Positions 26,867-35,309 of a DNA stretch of 64,000 bases are shown one piece after another. The DNA is from CALFBG01 sp045110315 (GTDB lineage Bacteria > Bacteroidota > Bacteroidia > Chitinophagales > Saprospiraceae): NCBI GenBank assembly GCA_045110315.1, contig JBGCFY010000113.1:1-64000 (forward strand), given 5' to 3'. A model generated the notes under the pieces. The model was given only the letters and a program-made list of their open reading frames with translations. It was not told the DNA's origin and ran no database searches. Within the stretch, counting starts at the first letter, position 1; every line of letters begins with the position of its first letter. A program made the position numbers and the translations under genes.

Positions 26867-27268
26867 TTGAAAAATTTATTTCTATTCTTCCTATTAGCCT
26901 TGGGCATCACCAGTTGCCAATCCAAAAAAACAACAGCTAAAGTTCCACAAAGTCTAACGGGAAAATGGCAATTAGTAGAACAAAAAATTGGCATTGGTGC
27001 TAGCGATACACCTTGGAGTAAAGTAGAAAATGGTACCATCCTCAACTTTAAGGCAGACCAAAATTTTACTGACCGCAATCACCCTCAATGCCAAACGGGT
27101 AAATATGAAATGGAAGCCAAAAAGTTTACCTTATCCTATGATTGCTCCAATTACAACGAGGCGCTATCGCATTCGTACGAAATAAAAGATGGCTTTTTAT
27201 ATACACAACCCTTAACGCTCATTTGTAGCGACGGTTGTGATTACAAGTATCAAAAAATTGCCAATTAG
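26867..27268 (+). CDS. Lipocalin-like small lipoprotein
   Basis: 133 aa beginning with TTG, since no ATG or GTG is in frame upstream within the open stretch. The signal KNLFLFFLLALGITSCQSK has a lipobox ITSC with Cys at about residue 17. The mature part begins LTGKWQLVEQKIG, the entry motif of bacterial lipocalin-like and META-style lipoproteins, and has strands ILNFKADQNFT and GKYEMEAKKFTLSYD. Four Cys in the C-terminal half could form two disulfides. It probably binds a small hydrophobic ligand at the outer membrane, but the ligand is unknown. It ends at a bidirectional terminator facing fumC. Confidence 0.75.
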   Translation: MKNLFLFFLLALGITSCQSKKTTAKVPQSLTGKWQLVEQKIGIGASDTPWSKVENGTILNFKADQNFTDRNHPQCQTGKYEMEAKKFTLSYDCSNYNEALSHSYEIKDGFLYTQPLTLICSDGCDYKYQKIAN

Positions 27269-27286
27269 GAATAGCTAAAGATAAGA

Positions 27287-27325
27287 TTGGGGTAACACGC
27301 TTTGATCGTGCTACCCCAAATTATT
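27287..27325. terminator. Bidirectional terminator between lipocalin gene and fumC
   Basis: TTGGGGTA (27287-27294) pairs with TACCCCAA (27312-27319), with an inner CACG/CGTG pairing. T-rich tails are present in both directions. Confidence 0.75.
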
Positions 27326-27370
27326 TTTTGCGGTAATTTTTTTTAAAAATAAAACAATCGGAAATTACCG

Positions 27371-28753
27371 TTAGATCATTTTTTCTGGCTTCACCCAAGC
27401 ATCAAATTCTTTTTCCGTCAAGTAACCCAATTCAATTGCTGTTGCTTTCAATGTTTTATTTTCTTTGTAAGCTTTCTTTGCAATCGTACCTGCTTTGTCA
27501 TAGCCAATCTTTGTATTGAGTGCCGTAACGAGCATCAAAGAATTTTGTAAATTCTCTTCAATCCTTTGGTGATTAGGTGCCAAACCAACGGCACAATTTT
27601 CGTTGAAACTGCGGCAAGCATCTCCAATTAACTGCGCAGAAAAAAGAAAGTTAAAAATCATCATCGGTTTGAAAACGTTCAACTGAAAGTGTCCGGTCAT
27701 TCCACCGATGTTAATCGCAACGTCGTTGCCACAAACTTGCGCCATTGCCATCGTGAGTGCTTCCGCCTGTGTTGGATTCACCTTGCCCGGCATAATCGAA
27801 GAACCGGGTTCATTGGCAGGAATCATCAACTCTCCGATACCACAACGTGGACCAGAAGCAAGCATCCGAACATCGTTCCCGATTTTCATTAGAGAAACCG
27901 CTACCGTTTTTAATGCACCGTGCGCTTCTACGATCGCATCGTGTGCCGATAAAGCTTCAAATTTATTTTTAGCCGTAACGAAAGGTAAACCCGTTAAGCC
28001 TGCAATTTCTTTGGCAACTGCTTTGTCATAACCTTTTGGAGTATTCAAGCCGGTACCAACTGCGGTTCCACCTAAAGCTAATTCCGATAAATGCTTCAAC
28101 GAATTTTTGATGGCGCGCGTACCATGATCTAATTGCGCAACGAAGGCAGACAGTTCTTGTCCTACCGTAACGGGCGTTGCATCCATAAAGTGAGTACGTC
28201 CGATCTTAACCACTGCTCTAAAAGCTTTCGATTTTTCGGCTAAGGTATTTCGTAACGCCGCGATGCCTGGCAAGGTATTTTCCATCAAAACGCTATACGC
28301 AGCAATGTGCATTGCCGTTGGAAAAGTATCGTTCGAAGATTGCGATTTATTCACGTCATCATTGGGATGTAACACTTTTTCGGTATCCGTTAACGCTCCA
28401 CCTTGTAGCACGTGCCCTCGGTTCGCGATAACTTCGTTAACGTTCATATTGCTTTGCGTTCCCGAACCAGTTTGCCAAACGACTAAAGGAAATTGATCAT
28501 CCAGTTTTCCATCTTGAATCTCTTTGCATACTTTGGCAATTAGCTTCGCTTTTGTTTTTGTCAATACGCCAAGTTTCGCATTGGTCTGAGCAGCCGCATT
28601 TTTCAAAACAGCGTATGCACGAATTACTTCAACTGGCATTTCTTGTCCACCAATTTTAAAGTTTTGTTTTGATCGTTCTGTTTGTGCGCCCCAATATTTA
28701 TCCGCAGGAACTTTTACAAATCCGATGCTATCTTTTTCTTTTCTGAATTTCAT
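27371..28753 (-). CDS. fumC: Fumarate hydratase, class II
   Basis: 460 aa homotetrameric, iron-free fumarase of the TCA cycle. Family landmarks are KYWGAQTERSKQNF, WQTGSGTQSNMNVNEVIANR (about residues 94-113), KIGRTHFMDATPVTVGQE (about 182-199, with the proton-relay His) and the signature GSSIMPGKVNPTQAE (about 316-330). The usual Cys of PTQCE is Ala here, a common neutral change. Length is normal. A -7 box lies at 28892-28899. Confidence 0.96.
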   Translation of the reverse strand: MKFRKEKDSIGFVKVPADKYWGAQTERSKQNFKIGGQEMPVEVIRAYAVLKNAAAQTNAKLGVLTKTKAKLIAKVCKEIQDGKLDDQFPLVVWQTGSGTQSNMNVNEVIANRGHVLQGGALTDTEKVLHPNDDVNKSQSSNDTFPTAMHIAAYSVLMENTLPGIAALRNTLAEKSKAFRAVVKIGRTHFMDATPVTVGQELSAFVAQLDHGTRAIKNSLKHLSELALGGTAVGTGLNTPKGYDKAVAKEIAGLTGLPFVTAKNKFEALSAHDAIVEAHGALKTVAVSLMKIGNDVRMLASGPRCGIGELMIPANEPGSSIMPGKVNPTQAEALTMAMAQVCGNDVAINIGGMTGHFQLNVFKPMMIFNFLFSAQLIGDACRSFNENCAVGLAPNHQRIEENLQNSLMLVTALNTKIGYDKAGTIAKKAYKENKTLKATAIELGYLTEKEFDAWVKPEKMI

Positions 28754-29051
28754 TTTTATAATTTTTTATAATTTTCTACCACTAATTGATGCTAGTTAAT
28801 TTTGTATCGCCGTAGTTTCTATCAACTGCAATTTAATTTTTTTTGTAAAAACTTGATTGAACTTAAAACTATTACTTACAAATTTCTATTACAAATGTAA
28901 GTTTGTTTTTTTAAAAAATAGACTAGCAAGGAGTCAAAGTTATTTTTACTACATTTTGAAAAACAAAAATTACTTTTGGTAAATCAATTTGATTAAATTC
29001 GTTGTACTAGAGGAACGTTATTTTATGCGACAAGTGTTTTTATAAATCATC
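28754..29051. other. Intergenic stretch between fumC and the SOD promoter
   Basis: No gene seen. It holds the fumC -7 box TACATTTG (minus strand, 28892-28899) and long A/T tracts. Confidence 0.4.
28892..28899 (-). promoter_or_regulatory. -7 box for fumC
   Basis: TACATTTG on the minus strand, 138 bases before the fumC ATG. Confidence 0.35.
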
Positions 29052-29083
29052 TTGGCAACTGTCTGATAAACTTCCTATATTTG
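29052..29083 (+). promoter_or_regulatory. Promoter upstream of the SOD gene
   Basis: TTG at 29052-29054 and TATATTTG at 29076-29083, with a 21-base spacer, match the Bacteroidota -33/-7 arrangement. The leader to the ATG at 29343 would be about 250 bases. It contains a hairpin GCGCTTTTTT...GGCGC (about 29198-29228) and an AGGTAG...CTACCT pairing (about 29260-29299), plus an unsupported 27-codon frame at 29183-29266. Confidence 0.5.
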
Positions 29084-29342
29084 CAAAAAAATTGTTGAAG
29101 CCGTTTTTTATTTTGAACAAAAAAAAGTTTTAAGCTTTTTATTTATGACAGGTTTCATTTCCTGTTGCTTACTCGAAAAAAAATGAAAAACGTACTGGCG
29201 CTTTTTTTGATAATAAAAAAGAAGGCGCATCAATACAAATACAAAAAACTATACGAAAAAAGGTAGGAATGATTATCGACGAAAATCCGACTTGCTACCT
29301 TATTATTTTACATTTATCACCTATTTAAAAATTTCAATTATT

Positions 29343-30071
29343 ATGGCATTCAAACTTCCTGACCTACCTTATGGATACGATGCACTTCAACCGCACATTG
29401 ATAAAAAGACGATGACGATTCATCATACTAAGCATCACGCTGGATATACAAACAAATTAAACGCTGCTATCGAAGGCACCGATTTAGAAAAAGCTTCGAT
29501 TGAAGATATTCTCAAAAAAGTATCTAAGCATTCTGATGCAGTAAGAAACAATGGCGGTGGATTTTACAACCACTCTTTGTTCTGGAAATCTATGTCTCCA
29601 GCAGGTGGTGGTCAACCAGGTAAAACATCTAAGCTTGGAAAAGCAATGATCAAAGCATTCAAAACTTACGATAACTTCAAAGAGCAATTCACCAAGGCTG
29701 CTACTTCTAGATTTGGTTCTGGTTGGGCGTGGTTATGCGTTACTCGATCGGGAAATCTTTTTATCACTTCTACGCCTAATCAAGATAATCCATTGATGGA
29801 TGTAGCAGATAAGAAAGGAACACCAATTGCGGGACTCGACGTTTGGGAACACGCTTACTATCTAAATTATCAAAACAAAAGAGGAGATTACATCAGTGCC
29901 TTTTTTGAGGTAATCGATTGGAAAGAAATTGGTAAACGATACGCAGCAGCAACGAAACCTGCAAAAGCAAAAGTGGCAAAAGCAAAACCTGCTTCTGTAA
30001 CAAAAGCGGCAACAAAGGCCAAAGCTAGAGCAACGAAACCTGCTCGTTCTATCAAAAAGAAGAAAAAGTAA
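29343..30071 (+). CDS. Fe/Mn superoxide dismutase with lysine/alanine-rich tail
   Basis: 242 aa from the ATG at 29343. The open frame extends 17 codons upstream to a TTG, but MAFKLPDLPYGYDAL is the family start. It dismutates superoxide. Metal ligands are His27, His77 (in NGGGFYNHSLFW), Asp166 and His170 (DVWEHAYYL). The catalytic fold ends near residue 202. Residues 205-242 are an added tail of Lys, Ala, Pro and Thr (KPAKAKVAKAKP, ending IKKKKK) resembling histone H1 C-termini, so DNA or polyanion binding is possible. Fe versus Mn is not decidable by eye. It ends with a terminator at 30114. Confidence 0.93.
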   Translation: MAFKLPDLPYGYDALQPHIDKKTMTIHHTKHHAGYTNKLNAAIEGTDLEKASIEDILKKVSKHSDAVRNNGGGFYNHSLFWKSMSPAGGGQPGKTSKLGKAMIKAFKTYDNFKEQFTKAATSRFGSGWAWLCVTRSGNLFITSTPNQDNPLMDVADKKGTPIAGLDVWEHAYYLNYQNKRGDYISAFFEVIDWKEIGKRYAAATKPAKAKVAKAKPASVTKAATKAKARATKPARSIKKKKK

Positions 30072-30113
30072 TACGCATCGGCAATTTGTCGATTGAGCAT
30101 CAATAAAATAACT

Positions 30114-30153
30114 AATGTCCAAAGAAGTATTTACTTTTTTGGACATTTTTTTG
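30114..30153 (+). terminator. Terminator after SOD
   Basis: AATGTCCAAA (30114-30123) pairs with TTTGGACATT (30138-30147), followed by TTTTTT. Confidence 0.8.
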
Positions 30154-30491
30154 TATCACAAACTAGAATTGAACATAGCAATCATAGAAGCGTTACAACA
30201 GAAAGGAACACGTTTTTGCAGAACATTTGTTGGCGACAAAAGATCATTATAAGCTGGCGGACAAGCTATCAAATTTTGACAAAAAATGGACTATAAAAAC
30301 GAAAAGTTTTACATTTTGTATACTAATTGCAGATTTTTAAATCTTTTTGTTTGCTTTTAGTTTAGAAAACCTATAACTTGACCATATATTCACTTAGAAT
30401 TGATTTTCAAGCTCTAATACATTTAGAAATCTATTCTTTGTTTATATAATTAAACATGAACAAACGATTTTATTAATCAAACACAATCCCC
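30154..30491. other. Intergenic stretch after SOD
   Basis: AT-rich. I see no gene, RNA or clear promoter here. Confidence 0.4.
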
Positions 30492-30560
30492 ATGATCATT
30501 TTAGCAACCCTGTTACTAATTCTAGGCTTTTTTGGCTATGAACTCGTAAACGAAGCTTAA
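30492..30560 (+). CDS. Possible 22-residue single-span membrane peptide
   Basis: ATG to TAA encodes MIILATLLLILGFFGYELVN plus EA, one hydrophobic span with a short charged end. It lies in a gene-free region and is followed 53 bases later by a very strong terminator (30614-30650), so a transcript probably passes through it. No family is recognised, and chance is a real alternative for so short a frame. Confidence 0.3.
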   Translation: MIILATLLLILGFFGYELVNEA

Positions 30561-30613
30561 TTCAAGTCGCTCACAGGATTAGAATTTTTGTGAGCTAATG
30601 CTTCCATCAAACC

Positions 30614-30650
30614 AAACGGGCTTTTACAACATCATTGTAAAAGCCCGTTT
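30614..30650. terminator. Strong bidirectional hairpin terminator
   Basis: A perfect 16-bp stem (30614-30629 with 30635-30650), 5-base loop, A-tract before and T-tract after. It separates plus-strand transcripts from the minus-strand lipoprotein gene. Confidence 0.85.
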
Positions 30651-30722
30651 TAGCTTTAAGCGCGCCCTGACTCGCTGATCCAATAAGATTTTGCGGCTAG
30701 TCAGTGACGAAGTAGGTTAAAG

Positions 30723-31235
30723 CTAATTTTTTGTTACTTGTTTTACCGCTTGGTACATCATCTTTACATCTTCCTTAGAGAAACTACCAATTAAGCTCGT
30801 CTGGAATACATATTCTCGATCCCCTTGAATGCGGATATATCTAAAGTCGTAATTGACGCGCGTAGAATCTAGTTGTTTTTCAAAAATAAATCCATTTTCT
30901 TCTTCTTCCACTACTTTTGTGAAGAATGGATTGCCTTTCGCATTTTCTAATTGCTCTTTTTTCGCCGTTGCTACTTCAATCGTTGGTGCATTCCGGGCAA
31001 AGATTTGGAGGTTATAGTTGCTAAACTCATCGTGTCCCATCAAGGTAATGTCTTCCAATTGTCCCAACTTAGATTTTTTGACGGTCAAACTATCTGGTGC
31101 CATCACTTTTAGTGGAATCCCCCAAGTTAACAAACTTTTAGGCTTCAAGCCGGAAGCTGATTCTTGCTGACAAGCAAAAATAATTAGGCAACATAGGCAA
31201 AGCAAGCAACTCGCTTTCATCAATTTTAATTTCAT
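30723..31235 (-). CDS. Lipoprotein of unknown function
   Basis: 170 aa. The signal MKLKLMKASCLLCLCCLIIF is followed by AC, giving a lipobox IFAC with Cys at about residue 22. The mature part is a small alpha/beta domain (IPLKVMAPDSLTVKKSKLG ... ITLMGHDEFSNYNLQIFARN ... YRFIRIQG-type strands, YVFQTSLIGSFSKEDVKMMY). This resembles PsbP/MOG1-like lipid- or stress-associated folds, but I assign no family. A -7 box 27 bases upstream supports the start. dnaE lies upstream on the same strand, 80 bases away. Confidence 0.72.
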   Translation of the reverse strand: MKLKLMKASCLLCLCCLIIFACQQESASGLKPKSLLTWGIPLKVMAPDSLTVKKSKLGQLEDITLMGHDEFSNYNLQIFARNAPTIEVATAKKEQLENAKGNPFFTKVVEEEENGFIFEKQLDSTRVNYDFRYIRIQGDREYVFQTSLIGSFSKEDVKMMYQAVKQVTKN

Positions 31236-31262
31236 AATACTAGTATTTTTTTCTTAGTCGGA

Positions 31263-31270
31263 CAAATATA
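31263..31270 (-). promoter_or_regulatory. -7 box for the 30723-31235 lipoprotein gene
   Basis: TATATTTG on the minus strand, 27 bases before the start codon. Confidence 0.45.
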
Positions 31271-31306
31271 GAGAACTTGCGCTTAGTTTCCTGAATTTTA
31301 AACTAG

Positions 31307-31321
31307 GAAGTTGTTTTAAAC
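31307..31321 (+). repeat. GAAGTTG-motif copy, exact
   Basis: GAAGTTGTTTTAAAC. The dnaE stop codon (31316-31318, minus strand) lies inside the motif. Confidence 0.55.
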
Positions 31322-34300
31322 TTGATTCAATTTATAGGAAACGCCTAGTTTAATTAATTCCTTAATAAAATCATTATCTGCATTAATCTTTTTTGACTTC
31401 GCAATGGTGTTCAAGCGAATCTTATTTTGACGATCTAGAATCGTTATTTTTAAAGCATGCTTACCTTTATTCAATTGACAAATCGTGTCGAGATTATCAA
31501 TCAATTCTTTGGTAACCGCTTCGATGGGCAACTTCAAGGTAATAGATTCTGTCATTTCCTCTCCAATACTTGCCAATTGACGAACTTCCTTTAATTTAAG
31601 TTGCAGCTCCTCACTATTCCAACGCTTCTGAAAACTACCTTGCATAAAAATAGCTTCTCCCTCGTTCATCAAATGCTTAAACTTTTGATAATCTTCGCTG
31701 AACAGAGGAAACTCAATCGTCCCATTGTAATCTTGCACGGCAAATAATCCCCAACCCGTTCCTTTTTTGCTGATCCGATGTTGCGCCATATTAACGATAC
31801 CGGCGAGCTTCAAATTTTGTCCTTTGAATTGCGGAGCTTTATCGAGCGAGCAAGTTGTGAAACTTTCTACTTCAACTTGATAATCATCTAAGGGATGACC
31901 ACTAACGTAAATGCCCGTTACTTCTTTTTCTTTAGTTAATTTTTCAATCAAACTCCAATCTTTCCCTTCTGGAACTTTAGGTTCTGGAATCAAGACTTCA
32001 TCGCTATCCCCAAAAAGAGAATTAACAGCTTGTGCTTTCTGAGATTGGTAAGCGTTGCCATATTTTAGAGCGTGCTCAATGAGCGAATCATAGCGTTCGG
32101 TAGGTGCGTAATACTGCGATCGCTTGATGGTTTCAAAACAATCTAATCCGCCTCCCAAAACGAGGCTTTCCATTGATTTTTTATTCACCGAGCGCAAATC
32201 CAATCGGCGCATCATATCAAAAACGTCTTTGTAACCTCCTCCTGCTTCGCGCTCTTGCAGAATGGCCTCTACTGGTCCTTCTCCTACGCCTTTTAAAGCG
32301 GTCAAACCAAATCGAATCTGCCCTTTTTTGTTGACCGAGAAATTGGAAAAACTTTCATTAACATCTGGTCCCAGTACGTCCATATTCATTCGTCTGCATT
32401 CTCGCAAGAAGAACGTCAATTTAGTAATATCACTCTTATTATGACTCAACACCGAAGCCATAAACTCCGCGGGATAATGTGCTTTGAGGTAAGCCGTTTG
32501 AAAAGCGACAAATGCGTAGCAAGTAGAGTGCGATTTATTAAAGGCGTAAGAAGCAAATGCTTCCCAATCTTTCCAGATTTTATCGACGGCTTCCTTTGGA
32601 TGTCCGTTGCTTGTACAACCTTCTAAGAACTTAGGATAAAGCTCATCAATAATTTTTTTCTTCTTCTTACCCATTCCTTTCCGCAACGCATCCGCCTGAC
32701 CTTTAGAGAAGCCAGCCAATTTTTGCGATAGTAACATCACTTGCTCTTGGTATACCGTAATTCCGTAGGTTTCGGAAAGGTATTCCTCCATGGCGGGTAA
32801 ATCGTAGGTAATCGGTTCTCTCCCATTTTTACGGGCTACAAAGTTTGGAATATAAGCTAATGGACCGGGACGATACAAAGCATTCATGGCAATCAAATCC
32901 TCAAACTTATTGGGAATCAGTTCCCGCATATATTTCTGCATTCCACCGGACTCATATTGGAAGATACCAATCGTTTCTCCCCGTTGGAATAGTTTATACG
33001 TTTTTTCATCATCGAGTGGAATTTCGTCTGGATCAATATCCAAGCCGTAATTCTGCTTCACCATTTTTAAGGCATCTTTAATGATGGTTAACGTTTTTAG
33101 ACCTAAGAAATCCATCTTTAACAATCCCGCATCTTCGGCAACACTGTTATCAAATTGGGAAACTAAAAGATCAGAATCTTTCGCAACCGTAACGGGAACG
33201 AACTTCGTAATATCGTCCGGTGTAATCACAACACCACAGGCATGAATCCCCGTATTCCGAATAGATCCTTCTAATTTTTTAGCCGTTCGAATCGTTTCTC
33301 CGATGATATCTTTGCTTTCTGATAAATCTCGGAATTTATAAGCTTTTTCTTTATCCTCGGAATTCATTTTCGACTTCAAGCCCGGATCAATGTCTTTATC
33401 AGCCAATACTTTTTTCAGCGTGGCAGATAAATGTGTTGGGAAAGATTTGGCAATACGATCAACGTCCGACAAGGGAACATCGAGTACTCGCCCGACATCG
33501 CGCAAGGACATCTTAGCCGCCATTGAACCGTAAGTAATAATTTGGGCAACTTGATTTTTACCATATTTATCAATCACGTAGTCAATCACTTTAGAACGAC
33601 CGACATCATCAAAATCAATATCAATATCCGGCATGGAAACCCGTTCTGGATTCAGGAACCGCTCAAAAAGTAAATCGTACTTTATCGGATCAACGTTGGT
33701 AATATTAATACAATAAGCCACTGCAGATCCCGCCGCAGATCCCCGCCCTGGTCCTACCGCTACGCCCATTTCTTTGGCCGTATTCGTAAAATCCTGTACA
33801 ATGAGGAAATAGCCCGGATAGCCCGACTCCTTAATGACACTCAATTCGAAGTTCAAACGTTCTTCAATTTCCGCCGTGATCATACCGTAGCGCCGCTTTG
33901 CACCTTCGAAAGTTAAAAACTTCAAGTATTCATCTTGCGTTTTGAAGCCAGGAGGAATAGGATAAGCTGGTAACAATACATCTCTCGCTAAAGTCAATTC
34001 ATCTACTTTATCGTAAATTTCCATGGTATTGGCAAGCGATTCCGGTACATCCTGAAAGAGCTTACTCATTTCTGCCTGTGTCTTAAAATAAAAGTCGGAA
34101 CTTGGAAACTTAAAACGGTTCTCTTGATCTTTCGTACTAGCGGTATTGATACAAAGTAAAATATCGTGCGGCATATTATCCTCCTCCTCTACGTAGTGAG
34201 AATCATTCGTTGCGATAACTTTGATATTATATTTTCTAGCATAAACCAACAGTTGCTGGTTTATATCTTCCTGTGATACGCCTTTTCCATCAATGTTGCC

Positions 34301-34852
34301 TAAGCCTCGGTGTCGTTGCAATTCGATGTAAAAATCTTCTCCGAAAAGATCGAGCCACCACTTTACAAGGGTCTCCGCTTTTTCCAAATCACCATTCAGA
34401 ATTGCCTGTGGAATTTCAGCACCAATGCAACAACTCGTCGCTACCAAACCTTCGTGGTATTGTAGCAACAACTCTTTATCAATTCGTGGAAACTTACTGT
34501 ACATTCCCTCAATGAAACCCAATGAACAGAGTTTGGTAATATTCTCGTAGCCTTTTTGATTTTTGGCTAATAAAAGTTGATGAAAACGTTTATCCTTTTC
34601 TCCTTTTGCCCGTAAAAAACTTTGCTTGTGCCGATCTGCCACGAGGTAAAACTCACAACCTACGATCGGTTTTATTTTTCTTTTTTTTGCTTCCGCTACA
34701 AATTTGAAAGCGCCAAACATATTCCCATGATCCGTCAGGGCAACTCCTTTCTGACCGTCTGCGACAGCTTTGTCCATCATGGCTCCGATTTCGGAAGCAC
34801 CATCGAGTAAAGAATATTGGGTATGACAATGGAGATGTACGAATTCTGACAT
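31316..34852 (-). CDS. dnaE: DNA polymerase III alpha subunit
   Basis: 1178 aa replicative polymerase, type DnaE1. The N-terminal PHP domain (FVHLHCHTQYSLLDGAS, DHGNMFGAFKF) covers about residues 1-280. The polymerase active site has GPGRGSAAGSAVAYC (about 370) and PDIDIDFDD (about 410-418) with the catalytic aspartates. FNKSHSTCYAFVAFQTAYLK is the fingers signature. The C-terminal part holds an HhH and an OB-fold (about 970-1090). Length is normal. Its stop codon overlaps a dispersed repeat motif. The PHP metal ligands seem conserved, so proofreading by PHP is possible. Confidence 0.97.
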   Translation of the reverse strand: MSEFVHLHCHTQYSLLDGASEIGAMMDKAVADGQKGVALTDHGNMFGAFKFVAEAKKRKIKPIVGCEFYLVADRHKQSFLRAKGEKDKRFHQLLLAKNQKGYENITKLCSLGFIEGMYSKFPRIDKELLLQYHEGLVATSCCIGAEIPQAILNGDLEKAETLVKWWLDLFGEDFYIELQRHRGLGNIDGKGVSQEDINQQLLVYARKYNIKVIATNDSHYVEEEDNMPHDILLCINTASTKDQENRFKFPSSDFYFKTQAEMSKLFQDVPESLANTMEIYDKVDELTLARDVLLPAYPIPPGFKTQDEYLKFLTFEGAKRRYGMITAEIEERLNFELSVIKESGYPGYFLIVQDFTNTAKEMGVAVGPGRGSAAGSAVAYCINITNVDPIKYDLLFERFLNPERVSMPDIDIDFDDVGRSKVIDYVIDKYGKNQVAQIITYGSMAAKMSLRDVGRVLDVPLSDVDRIAKSFPTHLSATLKKVLADKDIDPGLKSKMNSEDKEKAYKFRDLSESKDIIGETIRTAKKLEGSIRNTGIHACGVVITPDDITKFVPVTVAKDSDLLVSQFDNSVAEDAGLLKMDFLGLKTLTIIKDALKMVKQNYGLDIDPDEIPLDDEKTYKLFQRGETIGIFQYESGGMQKYMRELIPNKFEDLIAMNALYRPGPLAYIPNFVARKNGREPITYDLPAMEEYLSETYGITVYQEQVMLLSQKLAGFSKGQADALRKGMGKKKKKIIDELYPKFLEGCTSNGHPKEAVDKIWKDWEAFASYAFNKSHSTCYAFVAFQTAYLKAHYPAEFMASVLSHNKSDITKLTFFLRECRRMNMDVLGPDVNESFSNFSVNKKGQIRFGLTALKGVGEGPVEAILQEREAGGGYKDVFDMMRRLDLRSVNKKSMESLVLGGGLDCFETIKRSQYYAPTERYDSLIEHALKYGNAYQSQKAQAVNSLFGDSDEVLIPEPKVPEGKDWSLIEKLTKEKEVTGIYVSGHPLDDYQVEVESFTTCSLDKAPQFKGQNLKLAGIVNMAQHRISKKGTGWGLFAVQDYNGTIEFPLFSEDYQKFKHLMNEGEAIFMQGSFQKRWNSEELQLKLKEVRQLASIGEEMTESITLKLPIEAVTKELIDNLDTICQLNKGKHALKITILDRQNKIRLNTIAKSKKINADNDFIKELIKLGVSYKLNQV

Positions 34853-35309
34853 ATTTTAAAGTATCGTTATAGCAATCCTTGTGATAAAGATTGCTCCGTA
34901 AAATCAATAGCATTACTGTCTTTGCAGTTGATGGCGTCAGGTCATTCCACGGTTTGGAAACCCAGCGACCTTGATCGACGATTGAACTCTTCGTTTATTG
35001 CTACACGAGTTCTAAAAACAGCTTACCGTTTCGTGGGCGTTTAGCCGCCTTACAGTGCTTAAAGTTGTGAAGTTTTCCCCACATTTTCAGTATGATTAGT
35101 TTTCTCGGTTGAAAATGGGGTTAAGGAAGGAGTATTTGCCCTTCTAATTTTAATCTAGCATTTGCAATTTACGCAAAAAAATGGGATTTAGACGCACGGA
35201 ATAACTACAAAATAGAGAAGTTGTTTTAAAATGATATTAGAAATCTTTACCCGTAGGGGTTAAGATCTATTTTAAAACAACTTCAGCCTAAAAAGCGTAG
35301 TGTCGGGTA
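34853..35309. other. Intergenic stretch upstream of dnaE
   Basis: No gene seen. It holds AGCAATC...GATTGCT (about 34872-34896), an inverted repeat CCCCACATTTTCA / TTGAAAATGGGG (35077-35089 with 35109-35120) and the paired GAAGTTG motifs at 35217-35284. Confidence 0.5.
35217..35284. repeat. Inverted pair of GAAGTTGTTTTAAAA motifs
   Basis: GAAGTTGTTTTAAAA (35217-35231) and its exact reverse complement (35270-35284) enclose a 38-base loop, giving a 15-bp perfect stem. The pair ends 25 bases past the stop of the minus-strand GH57 gene and may serve as its terminator. Confidence 0.65.

Noticed and set aside
29183..29266. 27-codon lysine-rich frame in the SOD leader
   Set aside because: It is too short and low in complexity to call a gene, and overlaps a hairpin.
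34853..35160. Possible structured RNA or tRNA in the gap upstream of dnaE
   Set aside because: Several short inverted repeats occur, but no cloverleaf, T-loop GTTCRA or known RNA core could be found.
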